Shown here: piece after piece, positions 43,244-52,577 of the stretch
How positions within the stretch are numbered: the first letter of the stretch is position 1
Layout: each line of letters begins with the position of its first letter
Assembly: GCF_011927955.1 (NCBI RefSeq)
Contig: NZ_JAATJN010000001.1
Coordinates: 1,054,001-1,118,000 of the forward strand
Reading direction: 5' to 3'
From: Brevibacterium marinum
GTDB lineage: Bacteria; Actinomycetota; Actinomycetes; Actinomycetales; Brevibacteriaceae
DNA: 64,000 nucleotides
The notes under the pieces: model-generated
Database searches by the model: none
Seen by the model: only the letters and a program-made list of their open reading frames with translations
Told to the model about the DNA's origin: nothing
Program-made: the position numbers and the translations under genes

Positions 43244-44411
43244 GCTGCTCATGGAATCCCTGCAGGACTCGTCGTCCCGGCCGCGGACATCGTCGAGACA
43301 AGCGACTCTGCGAATCCACGATCCCCGGGACCGGGCAGGGTGGCAGGCCTGGTCGGAGGCATGGGTCCGCTGTGCACGGGCAGATGCGTTCTCCCATCCG
43401 TCCTACCTCGTCGATCGGGCGCAGCCGGGTGAGAAGCCGCTGGCCGCGGACTTCGACGATGGTCATGGGTCGAGGGTGCTCTTCGGCTTCCTGCTGCGCC
43501 CGATCGTCTCCGACGCCCTGGGCCGTGCGGTTGCCGAGGAGTGCTATGACATCACGACGCCGCTGCTCTACGGCGGTCCGCAGCGCTTCATCGCCGCGGG
43601 CACACACGAGGAGACATTGCTGACGTCGTTCTGGGAACACTTCCGACAGTGGGCGCAAGACAACCGCGTCGTCAGCGAATTCCATCGGGAGAACCCCGTC
43701 GCGGGCCCCTCACCCGGCTATCCGGGGCAGCGCACCGAGCACGCCGGGCACGTCGTCAAAGGACTCGAGGGAAGGAGCGAAGCCGAGATCTTCGGCGACA
43801 CGTCGAAGAGCTTCCGTCGTACCGTGCGCAGAGCCGAAGCAGCCGGCACCGACATCCTCATCGACGAGACCGGTGCCCGCATCGATGATTTCCTCGACCT
43901 CTACTACGCCACGATGGATCGCAACAGCGCGGCCGCGAGCTTCTATTTCCCACGTGAGCACTTCGACATGCTCAACACGAGCTTTGCGGGCAGAATAACC
44001 TACCTCTACGCGCTCGAGGCCGGTCGGCCCACCTCGGCGGAGCTGCTTCTGCAATGTTCGGACATCGGCTATTCGCTGCTCGGTGCCACCGCCGAGGCCG
44101 GCCTGCTGAGCGGAGCGAACAGCCTCCTGTCCTTCCGGGCGTTCCTCTACGCCCGATCCCGGGGAATCAGGCACTATGTGCTCACCGGAGGTGTGACGAA
44201 CTCCGACGAGGACAGCCTGCTGCGTTACAAGCTGTCCATGGCGAAGTCGGGGCTGCGACGCTATTTCACTGCGTCACAGGTGACCGACGAGAACAGATAC
44301 GAGCAGCTCAACCGCGGCCATGACACCGAATGCGGGTTCTTCCCGGGGTATCGATGCCCGCGCTGCGAACAGGACCGGGCCGGGATCAGAACGACGGAGG
44401 TGGAATCGTGA
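43233..44411 (+). CDS. FemAB/GNAT-like transferase
   Basis: 392 residues with two GNAT-like halves. ASKSFRRTVRR-type sequence (SKSFRRTVRRAEAAG) and the C-terminal FRAFLYARSRGIRHYVLTGG followed by LLRYKLSMAKSGLRRYF are the hallmarks of the FemAB-like proteins that accompany polysaccharide and PEP-CTERM loci. It probably transfers an acyl or aminoacyl group to a sugar or lipid-linked intermediate; donor unknown. A Cys pair (CPRC) near the C-terminus is unusual. The ATG at 43233 has AGGTGA 5 nt before it and overlaps the dehydratase by 11 nt. The next gene is a paralogue. Confidence 0.78.
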   Translation: MSSELLMESLQDSSSRPRTSSRQATLRIHDPRDRAGWQAWSEAWVRCARADAFSHPSYLVDRAQPGEKPLAADFDDGHGSRVLFGFLLRPIVSDALGRAVAEECYDITTPLLYGGPQRFIAAGTHEETLLTSFWEHFRQWAQDNRVVSEFHRENPVAGPSPGYPGQRTEHAGHVVKGLEGRSEAEIFGDTSKSFRRTVRRAEAAGTDILIDETGARIDDFLDLYYATMDRNSAAASFYFPREHFDMLNTSFAGRITYLYALEAGRPTSAELLLQCSDIGYSLLGATAEAGLLSGANSLLSFRAFLYARSRGIRHYVLTGGVTNSDEDSLLRYKLSMAKSGLRRYFTASQVTDENRYEQLNRGHDTECGFFPGYRCPRCEQDRAGIRTTEVES

Positions 44412-45589
44412 GCGCTCGCCTTCAGCTCCTCGACGGAGGTCGCGAAGCCGACAGACACACGTGGATCGACCTGTGGGCGGCTTCTCCCATGCAGTCGCCT
44501 TTCGCCCATCCTGAGGTGTGCCGACTCCTCGGTCCTGCCGAGGCCAAGCTCATGGCCGCGGTCTGGACCGAAGGACGCGGTCGGATCCTCTACCCGTTCT
44601 TCCTGCGCAGAATAGAGGGAGCCCGCGGCACCGGGTCCCGCGGCACCGGGACCCGCGGCACCGGGACCATCGGCGGCGACCGTCGTCGCGATGAGCCCGG
44701 GGGAGACTACGATCTCAATGACATCGTCACCCCCTACGGCTACGGCGGACCACTGCAGTGGGGTCTTGCTGATCCCGCACGCTCGGGCGCGGCATTCTGG
44801 GACGAGTTCGACACGTGGGCACACGAGCATCGGGTGGTCAGCGAATTCGTCAGGTGCTCCCTGTTCACCGAGCAGCTGCTCCCGTACCCGGGGAGGCTGC
44901 GGGAGAGGCAGACCAACTTCATCCGCAGCCTGGACATGCCCGTCGAAGAGCTCTGGTCCGGTGTTTCGTCAAAGGTCCGGCGCAACGTGAGGCGGGCCGT
45001 GAGCGAGGGCGTGGAAGTGGTCGTCGACACCGAGGGCAGGTTGATCGACGAATTCCTGCGCATCTACCTGGCGACGATGGATCGTCGGTCGAGCGCGGAT
45101 TGGTACCGGTTCGATCGGTCCTTCTTCGACTCTCTGCACGCGGCGCTGCCCGGACGCTTCGTCTATGTCTTCGCCCAACACGAAGGACGGCTGATCTCTG
45201 CCGATCTGATTCTCAACGGTGGGGACACCTCGTACTACTTCCTTGGCGGCACCGATGATGCCGCCTATTCGGTCCGGCCCAACGATTTCGTCAAATGGGA
45301 GGTCATGAGCTGGCTGAGACGGGCCGGCTACCGACACTACGTGCTCGGCGGCGGGGTCAGTGCCGGTGACGGCCTCGAGCGGTACAAGCGCGGTTTCGCG
45401 CCGAACGGAGGAGTCACATTCCTCACCGGCGAGAGGGTATTCGCCGCACCCGTGTACGAGAGGCTGACTGCGGCCCGTTCACAGAAGCTGGCAGACAACG
45501 GCGTGGACGCGGATGAGGGGTTCTTCCCCGCCTACCGGCAGGGCGGCGACCTCCCAACCGATTCCGAACTCGAATTCGTGAGGATATGA
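44408..45589 (+). CDS. FemAB/GNAT-like transferase, paralogue
   Basis: 393 residues, same plan as the gene before it: SSKVRRNVRRAVSEG, DEFLRIYLATMDRRSSADWYRF and VMSWLRRAGYRHYVLGGGVSAGDGLERYKRGFAP line up with the partner's motifs, so the pair arose by duplication and then diverged. A 15-residue repeat (three RGTG-S/T units) sits near residue 73, in a loop between domains. The GTG at 44408 overlaps the previous stop by 4 nt, with GGAGGTGG just upstream. The product may act together with its neighbour as a heterodimer, which is speculation. Confidence 0.78.
   Translation: MSARLQLLDGGREADRHTWIDLWAASPMQSPFAHPEVCRLLGPAEAKLMAAVWTEGRGRILYPFFLRRIEGARGTGSRGTGTRGTGTIGGDRRRDEPGGDYDLNDIVTPYGYGGPLQWGLADPARSGAAFWDEFDTWAHEHRVVSEFVRCSLFTEQLLPYPGRLRERQTNFIRSLDMPVEELWSGVSSKVRRNVRRAVSEGVEVVVDTEGRLIDEFLRIYLATMDRRSSADWYRFDRSFFDSLHAALPGRFVYVFAQHEGRLISADLILNGGDTSYYFLGGTDDAAYSVRPNDFVKWEVMSWLRRAGYRHYVLGGGVSAGDGLERYKRGFAPNGGVTFLTGERVFAAPVYERLTAARSQKLADNGVDADEGFFPAYRQGGDLPTDSELEFVRI
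44624..44668 (+). repeat. Three 15-nt in-frame repeats
   Basis: CGCGGCACCGGG(T/A)CC occurs three times in tandem and encodes RGTGS-RGTGT-RGTGT inside the second FemAB-like gene. Confidence 0.9.
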
Positions 45590-45590
45590 C

Positions 45591-46667
45591 ATGGCTGACT
45601 ATCGGCGGGTCAAACGCGTACTCGATTGTGTCGCGGCGGCGCTCGGGCTGTGTCTGCTCGCGGTGCCGATCGCGGTGATCGCACTCCTGGTCCTCGTCTT
45701 CCACGGTGCTCCTGTGATATTCACCCAGGAGAGGGTGACCGAAGGCGGGAAGGTCTTCCTCCTGCGCAAGTTCCGCAGCATGCGAGTCTTCGCCCCTGGG
45801 CGGGGATGGACGAACGACGACTCCCGGCTGACTGGATTCGGTCGCGTGCTCAGGGGCTCCAGCCTCGATGAGCTGCCGGAGCTGTGGAACGTGCTCGTCG
45901 GTGACATGAGCATCATCGGCCCCCGCCCCCTGACGACCGACTATCTGCAGCTCTACACGCCCCAACAGGCGCGCCGTCATGAGGTTCGCGGCGGACTGAG
46001 CGGTCTGGCCCAGGTCAGTGGGCGCAATGCTCTGTCGTGGGACGACAAGTTCGACCTCGATGTCGACTACGTCGATTCGCTGTCCCTGCTGACAGATCTG
46101 CGGATCCTGGTGCTCACGGCTCGGGCGGTGCTCAGCCGGCACGGGGTCGAAGTCGATGAAGGCACGACGACCGAGACCTTCGGCGGCAGTCTGCGTTCGA
46201 CGTCGGTCGTGTTCGACACCGTGTCGAGGTCTCGGGAGATCAGCGTCTGGCAGGCCAGAACCCTCGACGGAGATGACATCGGCGCCTGCGAGATGGTCAG
46301 GGTCGACGACCTCCATCAGCTGATCCGATTCAAACCGGTGGCAGGGACGGTAGGCGGACCGGCGGCTGAACCGGTGGCAGGGACGGTCGGCAGCGGACAC
46401 TCGTCGGATCGACGGAGTGTTGAGGTGCTGAGGCTCCTCGTCAACCGCGCTCGAGGAGCGAACGCCGATTTCGCGCTCTGCCGACTGCCTTCGGTCGGCG
46501 ACCTCGGCGCGATATACGCCGAGGCGGGATTCCGAGAGGTGCCGACCGACGACGAACCCTCGGTGACCGCAGCAGTCTCGAAGCGACCCGGACTGAAACT
46601 CGCCGAAGACGGGTATCTCTGCTGCGATCTGTATCCGACGAGCGCAGAGGCCAGGGGCGCATCATGA
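45591..46667 (+). CDS. Phosphoglycosyl transferase (PglC/WcaJ C-domain type) with C-terminal extension
   Basis: 358 residues. Residues 1-195 are the monotopic phosphoglycosyl transferase: one membrane re-entrant helix (10-35), KFRSMR, SLDELPELWNVLVGDMSIIGPRPL and the RHEVRGGLSGLAQVSGRN loop. It moves a phospho-sugar from UDP-sugar to undecaprenyl phosphate and so primes chain assembly. Residues 200-358 are extra; VWQARTLDGDDIGACEMVRVDD and ADFALCRLPSVGDLGAIYAEAGFREV look GNAT-like, interrupted by a repeat. An acetyltransferase fused to the priming enzyme would recall Neisseria PglB, though that one uses a different fold. The gap to the previous gene is 1 nt. Confidence 0.85.
   Translation: MADYRRVKRVLDCVAAALGLCLLAVPIAVIALLVLVFHGAPVIFTQERVTEGGKVFLLRKFRSMRVFAPGRGWTNDDSRLTGFGRVLRGSSLDELPELWNVLVGDMSIIGPRPLTTDYLQLYTPQQARRHEVRGGLSGLAQVSGRNALSWDDKFDLDVDYVDSLSLLTDLRILVLTARAVLSRHGVEVDEGTTTETFGGSLRSTSVVFDTVSRSREISVWQARTLDGDDIGACEMVRVDDLHQLIRFKPVAGTVGGPAAEPVAGTVGSGHSSDRRSVEVLRLLVNRARGANADFALCRLPSVGDLGAIYAEAGFREVPTDDEPSVTAAVSKRPGLKLAEDGYLCCDLYPTSAEARGAS
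46333..46387 (+). repeat. 19-nt direct repeat in the transferase extension
   Basis: AACCGGTGGCAGGGACGGT at 46333-46351 and 46369-46387, 36 nt apart and in frame, encoding two copies of P-V-A-G-T-V-G. Confidence 0.85.
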
Positions 46668-47833
46668 CGATCTCGAAAGACGCATCAGCGCCTTCACGGG
46701 AGCGCGTTCCGCTGTCGACTCCGGACGTGGGCCCTCTTGAGGAGGAATTCCTGCTCAGGGCCTTTCGCAGCGGTTGGATCGCGCCGACGGGACCAGACCT
46801 CAGAGCCTTCGAAACGGAGCTGGCTGCCACAGCAGGAGTCAAGCACGCTGTCGGACTCGCCTCGGGTACCGCAGCCCTGCATCTGGGGCTGCAGGGACTC
46901 GGCGTCGAACCCGGAGACCGGGTGCTGACATCGACCATGACCTTCGCAGCAACGGCGAATGCGATCACCTACTGCGGAGCTGAGCCCGTCTTCATCGACT
47001 GCCGGCGTGACGGAAACCTCGATCCGGGACTTCTGCATGAGCACCTCAGGGAATCCGGTCGCAGAGGCCGGCTGCCAGCGGCGATCGTCCCCGTCGACCT
47101 CCTCGGACGACCAGCCGACTACGACCGGATCCTGCCGATCGCAGCGGAGTTCGAAGTGCCGGTGTTCATCGACGCCGCCGAATCACTCGGATCCTCCCAT
47201 GCAGGCAGACCGGTGCCCAGCCTCGGCCACGGTGCCGCCGTGTCCTTCAACGGCAATAAGATCATGACCACCTCGGGCGGCGGAGCACTGCTGACCGATG
47301 ATCCGCGACTGGCCGAATACGCTGCGTATCTGTCCAGTCAGGCGAGGGAGCCGGTGGCACACTACGAACACACGGAGATCGGATTCAACTATCGGCTGAG
47401 CAATCTTCTCGCCGCTCTCGGCAGAGCCCAGCTGCGGCGTCTCGATGACATGATCGAGCGACGTCGGGCGATCCGGTCTCAGTATGTCGACCGACTCGCG
47501 TCGCACGATGGGGTCAGTCTCTTCGGATCCGACAACGTCCATCGGGACAACGCCTGGCTGACCGCGGTCCTCATCGATGAGGACCGGTCGGGTTTCACTG
47601 CGGCGCAATTGGGGGACTGGCTGGCAAATCGCGATATCGAGACGCGGTCGCTGTGGAAGCCCATGCATCTCCAGCCGGTCTTCGAAGATGCCGAGACGGT
47701 CGGCGGTGCGGTGGCCGAGGAACTCTTCGCCACGGGACTGACCCTTCCCAGCGGTTCGGCTCTCAGCACGGCTCAGATCGTTCGTGTCTTCGACGCGATC
47801 GATGATTTCCTCTGCGGAGGTCCGCAGGCATGA
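46664..47833 (+). CDS. DegT/DnrJ/EryC1 aminotransferase, PglE-like
   Basis: 389 residues, PLP-dependent. GLASGTAALHLGL binds the cofactor phosphate, FIDAAESLGSSHAG holds the Asp, and SFNGNKIMTTSGGG has the Schiff-base lysine (K199). These enzymes add an amino group to 4-keto-6-deoxy sugars; after the upstream CapD-type dehydratase this gives a 4-amino-4,6-dideoxy sugar, as in bacillosamine synthesis. The ATG overlaps the preceding stop by 4 nt. A 157-nt gap follows, which splits the locus into two transcription units. Confidence 0.9.
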   Translation: MTISKDASAPSRERVPLSTPDVGPLEEEFLLRAFRSGWIAPTGPDLRAFETELAATAGVKHAVGLASGTAALHLGLQGLGVEPGDRVLTSTMTFAATANAITYCGAEPVFIDCRRDGNLDPGLLHEHLRESGRRGRLPAAIVPVDLLGRPADYDRILPIAAEFEVPVFIDAAESLGSSHAGRPVPSLGHGAAVSFNGNKIMTTSGGGALLTDDPRLAEYAAYLSSQAREPVAHYEHTEIGFNYRLSNLLAALGRAQLRRLDDMIERRRAIRSQYVDRLASHDGVSLFGSDNVHRDNAWLTAVLIDEDRSGFTAAQLGDWLANRDIETRSLWKPMHLQPVFEDAETVGGAVAEELFATGLTLPSGSALSTAQIVRVFDAIDDFLCGGPQA

Positions 47834-47990
47834 TGCGGGCGACCGTACCCGGTCTCGCCTGCACTGCCGAAGGACGGGGGCCCGCGGATAGTCTGATCGC
47901 ACCTTCGGCCGCCGGCCCGGGGACACATCTGACTGCTGTGACGATGCCTTCGACATTCGCCCACGGTCCACGATCGGAGCTGAACGAAGA

Positions 47991-49718
47991 ATGAAGCTTA
48001 AGGAATTTCTGCTCTTGCTGCGGCGCCACGCGGCTCTGCTCGTCATAGCCGCGGTGCTCGGCGGGCTCGGCGGCTTTGCGGCGCATACGCTCGTGCCGAC
48101 GACGTATACGGCACGCACCGAGCTGTTCGTCTCGGTGGCGACCTCGGGCGATCCCTACGAACTGCAGATGGGGTCGAGCTTCATCCAGGAACGGATACAG
48201 ACCTATGTCGATATGGCCCAGACTGGGCCGGTGCTGCGTCCCGTCATCGACGATCTCGATCTCGACACGACTCCCGGAGAGCTTGCCGGACACGTTGCGG
48301 CGTACAGCGACCCTCGGACCGTCCTCATCTCGGTGGAAGCCACCGAGGCGACACCGGTCCAGGCGGCGAGCGTCTCACGCGGGGTCGCCGACAGCCTGGT
48401 CGATGCCATTGAGGCCGTGGAGGATCCGACAGGGGATGAAACCAGCAGAATACGCATGACAGTGTCCAACCCGCCGACTCCACCCCTCGAACCGGACGGA
48501 CCCGCCGCGTGGATCTACGTTGCCATCGGTGTGTTCGTCGGTCTTGCCATCGGACTCGGGCTCGCGCTGCTCAGGGCGGCTCTGGACAACAAACTGCGCA
48601 GCCGCGAGGATCTCGAAGGACTGACCTCCGCATCTGTACTGGCCTCGATCCCTGATGATCCGAACATCGGCGATCACCCTCTCATCTCCGACCTGTCACT
48701 TGATGACCCACGTGGTGAGGCATTTCGACGCCTGAGGACGAACCTGGGATTCGCGCAGGTCGACGATACGAATTCGGCGATTCTCGTCACCTCCGCCCAA
48801 GCTCAGGAGGGAAAGTCCTCGACGAGCATCAATCTCGCAATCGCTCTCGCACAGGCGGGCAAACGGGTCGCACTCGTCGATGTCGATCTCAGACAGCCGA
48901 CGGTCGCCAAGAAGACAGGGCTGGAGAATTCGGCGGGACTGACGACAGCACTGCTCGGAGCCGTCGATGTGGACGATCTGCTGCAGCCATGGGGGCAGGA
49001 CGAGCTCTACATCCTCACTGCTGGAGTGATGCCGCCGAATCCGGCAGAACTCCTCGATTCGCGTGCGATGAGCGCATTGGTTGCTCGGCTGACCGGCGAA
49101 TTCGACGTCGTCATCCTCGACGGACCACCGCTGTTGCCGGTCTCGGACGGTCTCGCCTTGGCGAAGATCGTCGGACGTGTCCTTCTCATCGCCGGAGTCG
49201 GGCGCGTTCGGCTCACAGACCTCCAGGAGTCGCTGAGATGCCTGGAAGTCCTCAGCGCTCCGATCAGCCTCATCCTCAACAGGGTGCCGCGATCGGGCAT
49301 CGAGATGAGTGGCTACTATCTGCCCTACGCGTCGAGGGCAAAGGATGTCGGCGCCGAGTACGACGATGATCAACATCCTGGATCCGGAACCGAGCCGGAT
49401 GAGGGAGGACGGTCCCCGCAGACGCGAACCGGAAGGTCAGGGAACAAGGCCGTGAGGCGGACGCACCGCAATCGAAGCGCCCGAGGGTCGTCGCCGAACA
49501 CTCCTGCCCCAAAGGCGCGCGACGCCTTCGCCGGGGAAATCTGGAGGTCCACCGGTGGGCCGCGGGCACACATTTGGCCCGGGCGATTCGGCGAAGGACT
49601 GCTCGGCCGTTCGTCCGCGGATGAGGGCGGCGCAGCCGCGGGCGGCACACTCCAGGACGGCAGCGAGGAATCGGTGCCCGAGGCCGAAGCCCTGGTCCAC
49701 GGTCGGAGGCAATCATGA
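47991..49718 (+). CDS. Wzz/Wzc-type chain-length determinant with BY-kinase domain
   Basis: 575 residues. Helix 1 (17-36), an external Wzz domain, helix 2 (173-195), then a cytoplasmic tyrosine kinase: SAQAQEGKSS as Walker A (K275; the usual GEGK reads QEGK), VALVDVDLRQP as Walker A' and DVVILDGPP as Walker B (372-380). Tyrosines 442, 443, 446 and 457 could be the autophosphorylation cluster, but the last 115 residues, basic and low-complexity, contain none. It should set polymer length with the EpsG-like polymerase and be dephosphorylated by the phosphatase at 51975. First gene of the second unit; stop overlaps the GT4 start. Confidence 0.9.
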   Translation: MKLKEFLLLLRRHAALLVIAAVLGGLGGFAAHTLVPTTYTARTELFVSVATSGDPYELQMGSSFIQERIQTYVDMAQTGPVLRPVIDDLDLDTTPGELAGHVAAYSDPRTVLISVEATEATPVQAASVSRGVADSLVDAIEAVEDPTGDETSRIRMTVSNPPTPPLEPDGPAAWIYVAIGVFVGLAIGLGLALLRAALDNKLRSREDLEGLTSASVLASIPDDPNIGDHPLISDLSLDDPRGEAFRRLRTNLGFAQVDDTNSAILVTSAQAQEGKSSTSINLAIALAQAGKRVALVDVDLRQPTVAKKTGLENSAGLTTALLGAVDVDDLLQPWGQDELYILTAGVMPPNPAELLDSRAMSALVARLTGEFDVVILDGPPLLPVSDGLALAKIVGRVLLIAGVGRVRLTDLQESLRCLEVLSAPISLILNRVPRSGIEMSGYYLPYASRAKDVGAEYDDDQHPGSGTEPDEGGRSPQTRTGRSGNKAVRRTHRNRSARGSSPNTPAPKARDAFAGEIWRSTGGPRAHIWPGRFGEGLLGRSSADEGGAAAGGTLQDGSEESVPEAEALVHGRRQS

Positions 49719-50842
49719 GAATCGGGCTGCTGGCCAGCATGGGACACATGATCGACTCGTTCTTCACCGGTTTCATCACCTCGTGGGAATCGGCTGGGCA
49801 TACGGTCTCCGTCGCTGCGGGGACTCCCGTCGATGACGGGCGCAGTGTCGAAATCGACGGTCTGACTCGTCGTCCCGGACCCGGGATCCTCCGCGCCGGT
49901 CAGGGACTGAGACGCTGGGTGGACGAGCAGCGTCTGGACGTCGTCGTGACCAATTCGGCGACGGCCTCGAGCATCGTGCGGATGAGTCGGGTCAGCGCCC
50001 CTGTCGTCTATTTCTGCCATGGGCTGCATTGGAATTCCGGACGGCACGCGGACGAACGACTGTGGCAGTTCGTGGAGGCCGCCCTGCTGTCCCGCACAGC
50101 AGGGGTGATCACGATCAATGCCGACGATCTTGCCTGGTTCGCAGCACGACTGGACGACCGCCGCGTCCTGAACCTGCCGGCGGGTGTCGGGCTCGATCTT
50201 GCAGCCTATCCGCCGTCGCCGGTGCCTTCCCGACGGGCGCTCTCAGTGCAGGAGCTCCGTCTCCTGTGGGTCGGAGAGTTCAGTCCGCGGAAGCGACCTG
50301 GGCTGGCACTCGACCTCGCACTCAGACTGAGGGACGCGGGGATCCCGTTCACGCTCCGAATGCTCGGTCAGGGCGACTTGCTCACGAGCACGAGAGCACG
50401 CATCCGTGACCTCAGCCTCGAATCACAGGTTGAGGCCCCGGGGCGAGGAGATGCCGCCGCAGAGTTGGCCTCATCGCATTCGCTCATCCACACTGCGACC
50501 TGGGAGGGCCTGCCACGAGTCATGCTCGAGTCGCTTGCCGTCGGTCGGCGGGCATACGCCTTCGACGTCAAAGGTGTGCGGGACATTCCCCATGCAGTCC
50601 TGAGCCCTGACGCAGACACCACAGCCTTGGCGGACCGCATCGCGGCGGACTGGGTATCCGGAGCACTGCTCCAGCCTCCGGGATTCGACCGGGAGACGCT
50701 CGACGTCTCTCACTCGGCAGAGCGCATCCGTCGGTTTCTCGAAGACGTGGTCGTGGGACCGCAATTCATCACGGCTCGAGGAGATCGAGCCCGGCAGTCC
50801 CCTCCTGGGCTCACCTCGGAATCACAGAATGGGACACCATGA
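49715..50842 (+). CDS. Family 4 glycosyltransferase
   Basis: 375 residues, GT-B fold. The C-terminal half has LRLLWVGEFSPRKRPGLALDLALRL, a FTLRMLGQGDL strand and IHTATWEGLPRVMLESLAVGR, the E-x7-E donor-binding motif of GT4 (here E-G-L-P-R-V-M-L-E). It adds a sugar to the lipid-linked oligosaccharide at the inner membrane face. ATGA overlaps of 4 nt join it to its neighbours on both sides. Confidence 0.9.
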   Translation: MRIGLLASMGHMIDSFFTGFITSWESAGHTVSVAAGTPVDDGRSVEIDGLTRRPGPGILRAGQGLRRWVDEQRLDVVVTNSATASSIVRMSRVSAPVVYFCHGLHWNSGRHADERLWQFVEAALLSRTAGVITINADDLAWFAARLDDRRVLNLPAGVGLDLAAYPPSPVPSRRALSVQELRLLWVGEFSPRKRPGLALDLALRLRDAGIPFTLRMLGQGDLLTSTRARIRDLSLESQVEAPGRGDAAAELASSHSLIHTATWEGLPRVMLESLAVGRRAYAFDVKGVRDIPHAVLSPDADTTALADRIAADWVSGALLQPPGFDRETLDVSHSAERIRRFLEDVVVGPQFITARGDRARQSPPGLTSESQNGTP

Positions 50843-51978
50843 GTCCCGTGCTCGTATCGGTCATCATCCCGGTCTTCGACGGTGAGGACACGATCTCGGA
50901 TTGTCTGCGTTCGGTGACCTCGCAGACGCACCTCCCCCTCGAGATCATTGTCGTCGACGACGGGTCACACGATGCGACAGCAGACATCGTTCGCCGCCTC
51001 GCCGCCGAGGACGGGCGCATCGATCTCATCGTTCAGGACAATCAGGGGGTCTCGGCGGCGAGGAACCGCGGTCTCGCCGCCGCTTCAGGGGAGTGGGTGA
51101 TGTTCGTCGACGCCGACGACGCATTCGCAGATCCGGTGCTCGTCGAAGCAGTCGTGCGCGCCGGGGACGGAACGGATCTCGACGGGGGCGGAACGGGCCT
51201 CGGCGGGGACGGAGCGGGCCTCGACTGGGAAGGAACGGACCTCGACGGCGAAGGAGCGGGCCCCACCGGCGAAGGAGCGGATCTCGTCGGAAAACGAGTG
51301 GATCTCGTCGGCTACGGTGTCCGCAGGCGGGCAGGGGCGGGCGCTGCAGGACTGCGCACCTCGGAGGAGCCCCGTTCCGTGGAAGCGATGATACGAGAAG
51401 CTCAGGACACAGTGCTGGACACGGAATCGATCGCCGGCATGGTCCTCGACGAAAGCGCGAACGCGGTGTGGGACAAGGCCTACCGTCGTTCGCTGATCAC
51501 GAACGAGGGGTGCTCCTTCCCCGAAGGAATCAGGATGGGCGAGGACCTGCTGTTCAATGTGGCGTGCCTGAGCGGCGCGGACCGTGTCCGGATCCTGCCG
51601 ATCGACGGCTATCTCTACCGCTGTGACAACGCAGACTCCGCGACCAGACGGTATCTGCCGGACAAGTTCGCAGATCTCATGTATGTCAACGATGAGCTCA
51701 GGAAATGGGCTGCGACGAGCGGAGCCCCTGAGCTTGTGGCCGCTGCCGAGTACATCAGAGCAAAGAATGTGCTCTCGTGCATGCAGGATCTTCATCACCA
51801 CGACTGTGACCTTCCGCGTCGTGACCGGCTCCGCACGGCTCGGCGTTACAGAACGAGGGTTCCCGCTGTGGACGCCAGCGGACTGGGCGGTCGCAGGCGA
51901 ATGCTCTGCCTGGCGTACAACGCCATCGGCGTCCTCCCGATGTTCCACCTGGCAAGGCTGACAGGGGCGCTGAGATGA
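50839..51978 (+). CDS. Family 2 glycosyltransferase with heptapeptide repeat insert
   Basis: 379 residues, GT-A fold. VSVIIPVFDGEDTISDCLRS, IIVVDDGSHDAT, GVSAARNRGL and VMFVDADD (DxD) are standard GT2 motifs. Where other GT2 enzymes go straight on after DADD, this one has seven tandem 7-residue units (residues about 111-159). The acceptor part follows (MGEDLLFNVACL, the usual ED-L motif), so the enzyme is probably still active. It overlaps its neighbours by 4 nt on each side. Confidence 0.9.
   Translation: MSPVLVSVIIPVFDGEDTISDCLRSVTSQTHLPLEIIVVDDGSHDATADIVRRLAAEDGRIDLIVQDNQGVSAARNRGLAAASGEWVMFVDADDAFADPVLVEAVVRAGDGTDLDGGGTGLGGDGAGLDWEGTDLDGEGAGPTGEGADLVGKRVDLVGYGVRRRAGAGAAGLRTSEEPRSVEAMIREAQDTVLDTESIAGMVLDESANAVWDKAYRRSLITNEGCSFPEGIRMGEDLLFNVACLSGADRVRILPIDGYLYRCDNADSATRRYLPDKFADLMYVNDELRKWAATSGAPELVAAAEYIRAKNVLSCMQDLHHHDCDLPRRDRLRTARRYRTRVPAVDASGLGGRRRMLCLAYNAIGVLPMFHLARLTGALR
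51169..51315 (+). repeat. Seven 21-nt in-frame repeats in the GT2 gene
   Basis: The units encode GTDLDGG, GTGLGGD, GAGLDWE, GTDLDGE, GAGPTGE, GADLVGK and RVDLVGY. The first base pattern is GGAACGGATCTCGACGG. The decay towards the end suggests repeated slippage or unequal crossing-over from an original VDLVG site. Confidence 0.95.
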
Positions 51979-52577
51979 GCGGCCGGTGGGATGTCACCGA
52001 CCCCGAATTTCGAATCCTTCTGGTCTGCACCGGCAATATCTGTCGATCTCCTCTTGCCGAATATCTCCTGCGGGACGGCCTCGACGAAGTCGCTCCAGGG
52101 CAGTTTCGGGTCACGAGCGCGGGAACCGGGGCCTGGGACGGAGGTCCTGCCGCCGTGCAGGTCCGACGTTTCGCCGAACAGCGAGACGTGTCCCTCTCGG
52201 ACTTCGCTTCCACAAGGCTGGGGCCCGAGCACATCGAGGACGCTGATCTCGTGCTGACGATGGAACGCTCGCACCGGAGCGCGGTCGTGCAGTTGGCTCC
52301 TGCGGCCCTGAGGCGAACCTTCACCCTTCGAGAGTTCGCTCGGATCCTGCCGCTGGTTCCCCCCGAGTCCAGGACCCAGCCTGCGCAGCGATGGCATTCG
52401 CTCGCGGCCCTGACCCAACGCTATCGTCGCCCGGCACCGGACTCGCAGACGGCCGACGACGTCATCGATCCCTATGGCCGTTCGGATGCCGTGTACACGG
52501 AGATGTTCGACCAGATGGTGCCGGCGCTCGATTCGCTGATCAGCTGGGAACGCCGATTCAGCGCGGATGCGACGTGA
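51975..52577 (+). CDS. Low-molecular-weight protein tyrosine phosphatase, Wzb-type
   Basis: 200 residues. C18-TGNIC-R24-S is the C(X)5R-S catalytic P-loop and DDVIDPYGR near residue 165 holds the general-acid Asp. It is longer than the usual 150 residues because of an insert before that loop. In polysaccharide loci this enzyme removes phosphate from the BY-kinase; the partner here is the gene at 47991. The ATG overlaps the GT2 stop by 4 nt. Confidence 0.92.
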   Translation: MSGRWDVTDPEFRILLVCTGNICRSPLAEYLLRDGLDEVAPGQFRVTSAGTGAWDGGPAAVQVRRFAEQRDVSLSDFASTRLGPEHIEDADLVLTMERSHRSAVVQLAPAALRRTFTLREFARILPLVPPESRTQPAQRWHSLAALTQRYRRPAPDSQTADDVIDPYGRSDAVYTEMFDQMVPALDSLISWERRFSADAT

